DNA of 32,353 bases from Limisphaerales bacterium. Its GTDB lineage: Bacteria > Verrucomicrobiota > Verrucomicrobiia > Limisphaerales > UBA1100. Below are positions 31,775 to 32,353 of the stretch, in pieces. A model generated the notes under the pieces. That model was given only the letters and a program-made list of their open reading frames with translations, was not told where the DNA came from and searched no databases. Position numbers and translations under genes: made by a program. The stretch is from assembly GCA_014382585.1 (NCBI GenBank), contig JACNJL010000066.1, positions 1-32,353 on the forward strand, written 5' to 3'. How positions within the stretch are numbered: position 1 is the first letter of the stretch; each line of letters opens with the position of its first letter.

Positions 31775-31828
31775 GGTAGGGCGGTTTCTCCGAAACCGCC
31801 TCGGCGCGCTCGGAGAGCACGCCCTACC
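31775..31828. repeat. Dispersed palindrome, family 2, copy 2
   Basis: Its reverse complement begins GGTAGGGCGTGCTCTCCG and ends CCGCCCTACC, matching the palindrome at 18312-18366. The ends are inverted copies (GGTAGGGCG and CGCCCTACC with a small offset), giving a hairpin. Confidence 0.75.
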
Positions 31829-31856
31829 AGTTAGTGGATTGGCGCTTGACGATAGC

Positions 31857-31920
31857 GGACTCGCGGGCTCGTCCCTCCATTGACAACGGGGCCGCAATGG
31901 AGGGACGAGCCTGCGAGTCC
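31857..31920. repeat. 23-bp inverted-repeat element, copy D
   Basis: Left arm 31857-31879 and right arm 31898-31920 are inverted copies (22 of 23 match; GCGGG versus GCAGG), with an 18-base spacer. It abuts the stop codon (31922-31924) of the dioxygenase remnant, and on the minus strand follows it like a terminator. Confidence 0.92.
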
Positions 31921-31921
31921 G

Positions 31922-32131
31922 TTAACTGATTCTCACCGCCTGCGCCGGATCATACGCCAGCGCCGGGTTCACCAACCGCGCGTCATTCCGCAAAAAATGA
32001 AAGGTCACCGCCCGGCGCGGTTGATCGCTGCGGTTGGCGGAGGATTGATGCAGCGTATTGCCGTGATGGATGGACACCCCACCACGCGGCACCGGCGCCA
32101 TCAACTGCCCGTCACGCCGGAAGGCTTCCTG
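31922..32131 (-). pseudogene. 5'-truncated phytanoyl-CoA dioxygenase (PhyH) family remnant
   Basis: The minus frame from 32131 to a TAA at 31922 encodes about 69 residues: QEAFRRDGQLMAPVPRGGVSIHHGNTLHQSSANRSDQPRRAVTFHFLRND and AYDPAQAVRIS. The GGVSIHHGNTLH part has the distal iron-binding His and the conserved Arg-containing segment of the PhyH (Fe(II)/2-oxoglutarate dioxygenase) fold, at its C-terminus. Complete members are about 250-300 residues. An in-frame TAA (32132-32134) stands just upstream and the sequence beyond becomes AT-rich and unrelated, so the first three quarters are missing. It is either a decayed gene at a rearrangement breakpoint or an artefact of assembly. A shorter ORF from ATG 32104 (60 residues) is unlikely to be functional. 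Confidence 0.65.
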
Positions 32132-32191
32132 TTATTCGGCACCTGACATCAGCTTATTAAAAATGTCTTGACTAATATCGGATCCCCCCAT

Positions 32192-32353
32192 TTGATCTCG
32201 CCATGCATTTTAAACCCAAATTACTACCTTATTATTATCTCTATTTTTTGGTTCGGCTGCGCTACGCCTAATTCAAAGACGGGTGCAGATTACGGCGCAT
32301 CTTTAGTGCCTGCAGATTCTAACGTTGTGATGAAAGGGAGCATTGGGGAATTT
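32192..32353 (+). CDS. Possible lipoprotein gene, start only (cut by right edge)
   Basis: The frame from a TTG at 32192 reads ISPCILNPNYYLIIISIFWFGCATPNSKTGADYGASLVPADSNVV and is open to the edge of the window. The hydrophobic stretch (YYLIIISIFWFGC) ends in a lipobox-like FWFGC, followed by the polar, Asn/Ser-rich start of a mature protein, the shape of a lipoprotein signal. The N-terminal part before it lacks the usual positive charge and has no ATG, so the start is uncertain (an upstream TTG at 32168 is also in frame). The gene is AT-rich, unlike the rest of the window. Only the first 54 residues are visible. Confidence 0.45.
   Translation, partial: MISPCILNPNYYLIIISIFWFGCATPNSKTGADYGASLVPADSNVVMKGSIGEF

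Larger units (their letters stand above)
31529..31921. other. Gene-free, repeat-rich interval
   Basis: No convincing coding frame was found here. It contains two inverted-repeat elements (31582-31642 and 31857-31920), an 8-base tandem array (31658-31681), a short palindrome (31741-31759) and a family-2 palindrome (31775-31828). Promoter signals for the PSD1 operon would also be expected near 31529-31580, but none stands out. Confidence 0.8.

Noticed and set aside
32180-32188. GGATCC followed by a C-run near the right-hand junction, as in a cloning-site remnant.
   Set aside because: A single six-base site is expected by chance, and nothing around it resembles vector sequence.
1-32353. tRNA, rRNA, CRISPR arrays, riboswitches, integrases or insertion-sequence transposases.
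   Set aside because: No sequence with the expected conserved cores or repeat-spacer structure was recognised by eye on either strand; short divergent RNAs could be missed.

Overview
The window looks like a chromosomal segment of a GC-rich member of the PVC group, most likely a Verrucomicrobiota lineage related to Pedosphaera/Limisphaerales. Pointers are the paired PSD1 (DUF1549/DUF1553 with Planctomycete-type cytochrome motifs) and DUF1501 genes, two DUF1080 proteins, a pseudopilin of the type these genomes carry in large numbers, a secreted PQQ-like propeller protein and a Ser/Thr kinase with a sulfatase-modifying-factor domain. Taxonomy is inferred from gene families only. No rRNA, tRNA, CRISPR array or phage genes were seen.

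Layout. 1-1723 (minus): an FHA + Ser/Thr kinase + TM + FGE-sulfatase protein cut by the left edge. 1895-6788 (plus): a small coiled-coil protein, then a compact likely operon of a secreted protein, ECF sigma factor, zinc-finger anti-sigma factor, a secreted HEAT-like/carbohydrate-binding-like protein and a PQQ-like propeller. 6908-9728 (minus): a TerB/AI-2E transporter fusion and a lipoprotein. 9808-11889 (plus): a Sel1/LysM lipoprotein and a MscS channel. 11808-14266 (minus): hemB (Asp-type, non-zinc metal site) translationally coupled to a possible glycosyltransferase. 14397-16899 (plus): a pseudopilin fused to a CPPC thioredoxin domain, then a membrane-anchored TAXI solute-binding protein. 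16922-20720 (minus): two DUF1080 proteins, a ROK-type sugar kinase and an alpha/beta hydrolase, all fitting glycan breakdown. 20842-21186 (plus): a Rieske ferredoxin-like protein.

21178-31528 is a minus-strand block of two PSD1-DUF1501 pairs. One pair is intact (25969-22751 with 22635-21178). The other (31528-29234 with 27528-26077) is split by a roughly 1.7-kb cargo: an HNH endonuclease whose N-terminus resembles a DNA sulfur-binding domain, and a VapBC-like toxin-antitoxin pair. 31529-31921 is a gene-free cluster of palindromic repeats. It is followed by a 5'-truncated phytanoyl-CoA dioxygenase remnant and, after an abrupt drop in GC, the beginning of a possible lipoprotein gene at the right edge.

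Repeats are the most unusual layer. A 23-bp inverted-repeat element occurs four times, once in frame inside the kinase gene. A second palindrome family occurs twice. Degenerate 7-bp tandem repeats occur at three sites, one in frame inside a PSD1 gene and one spanning a stop codon.
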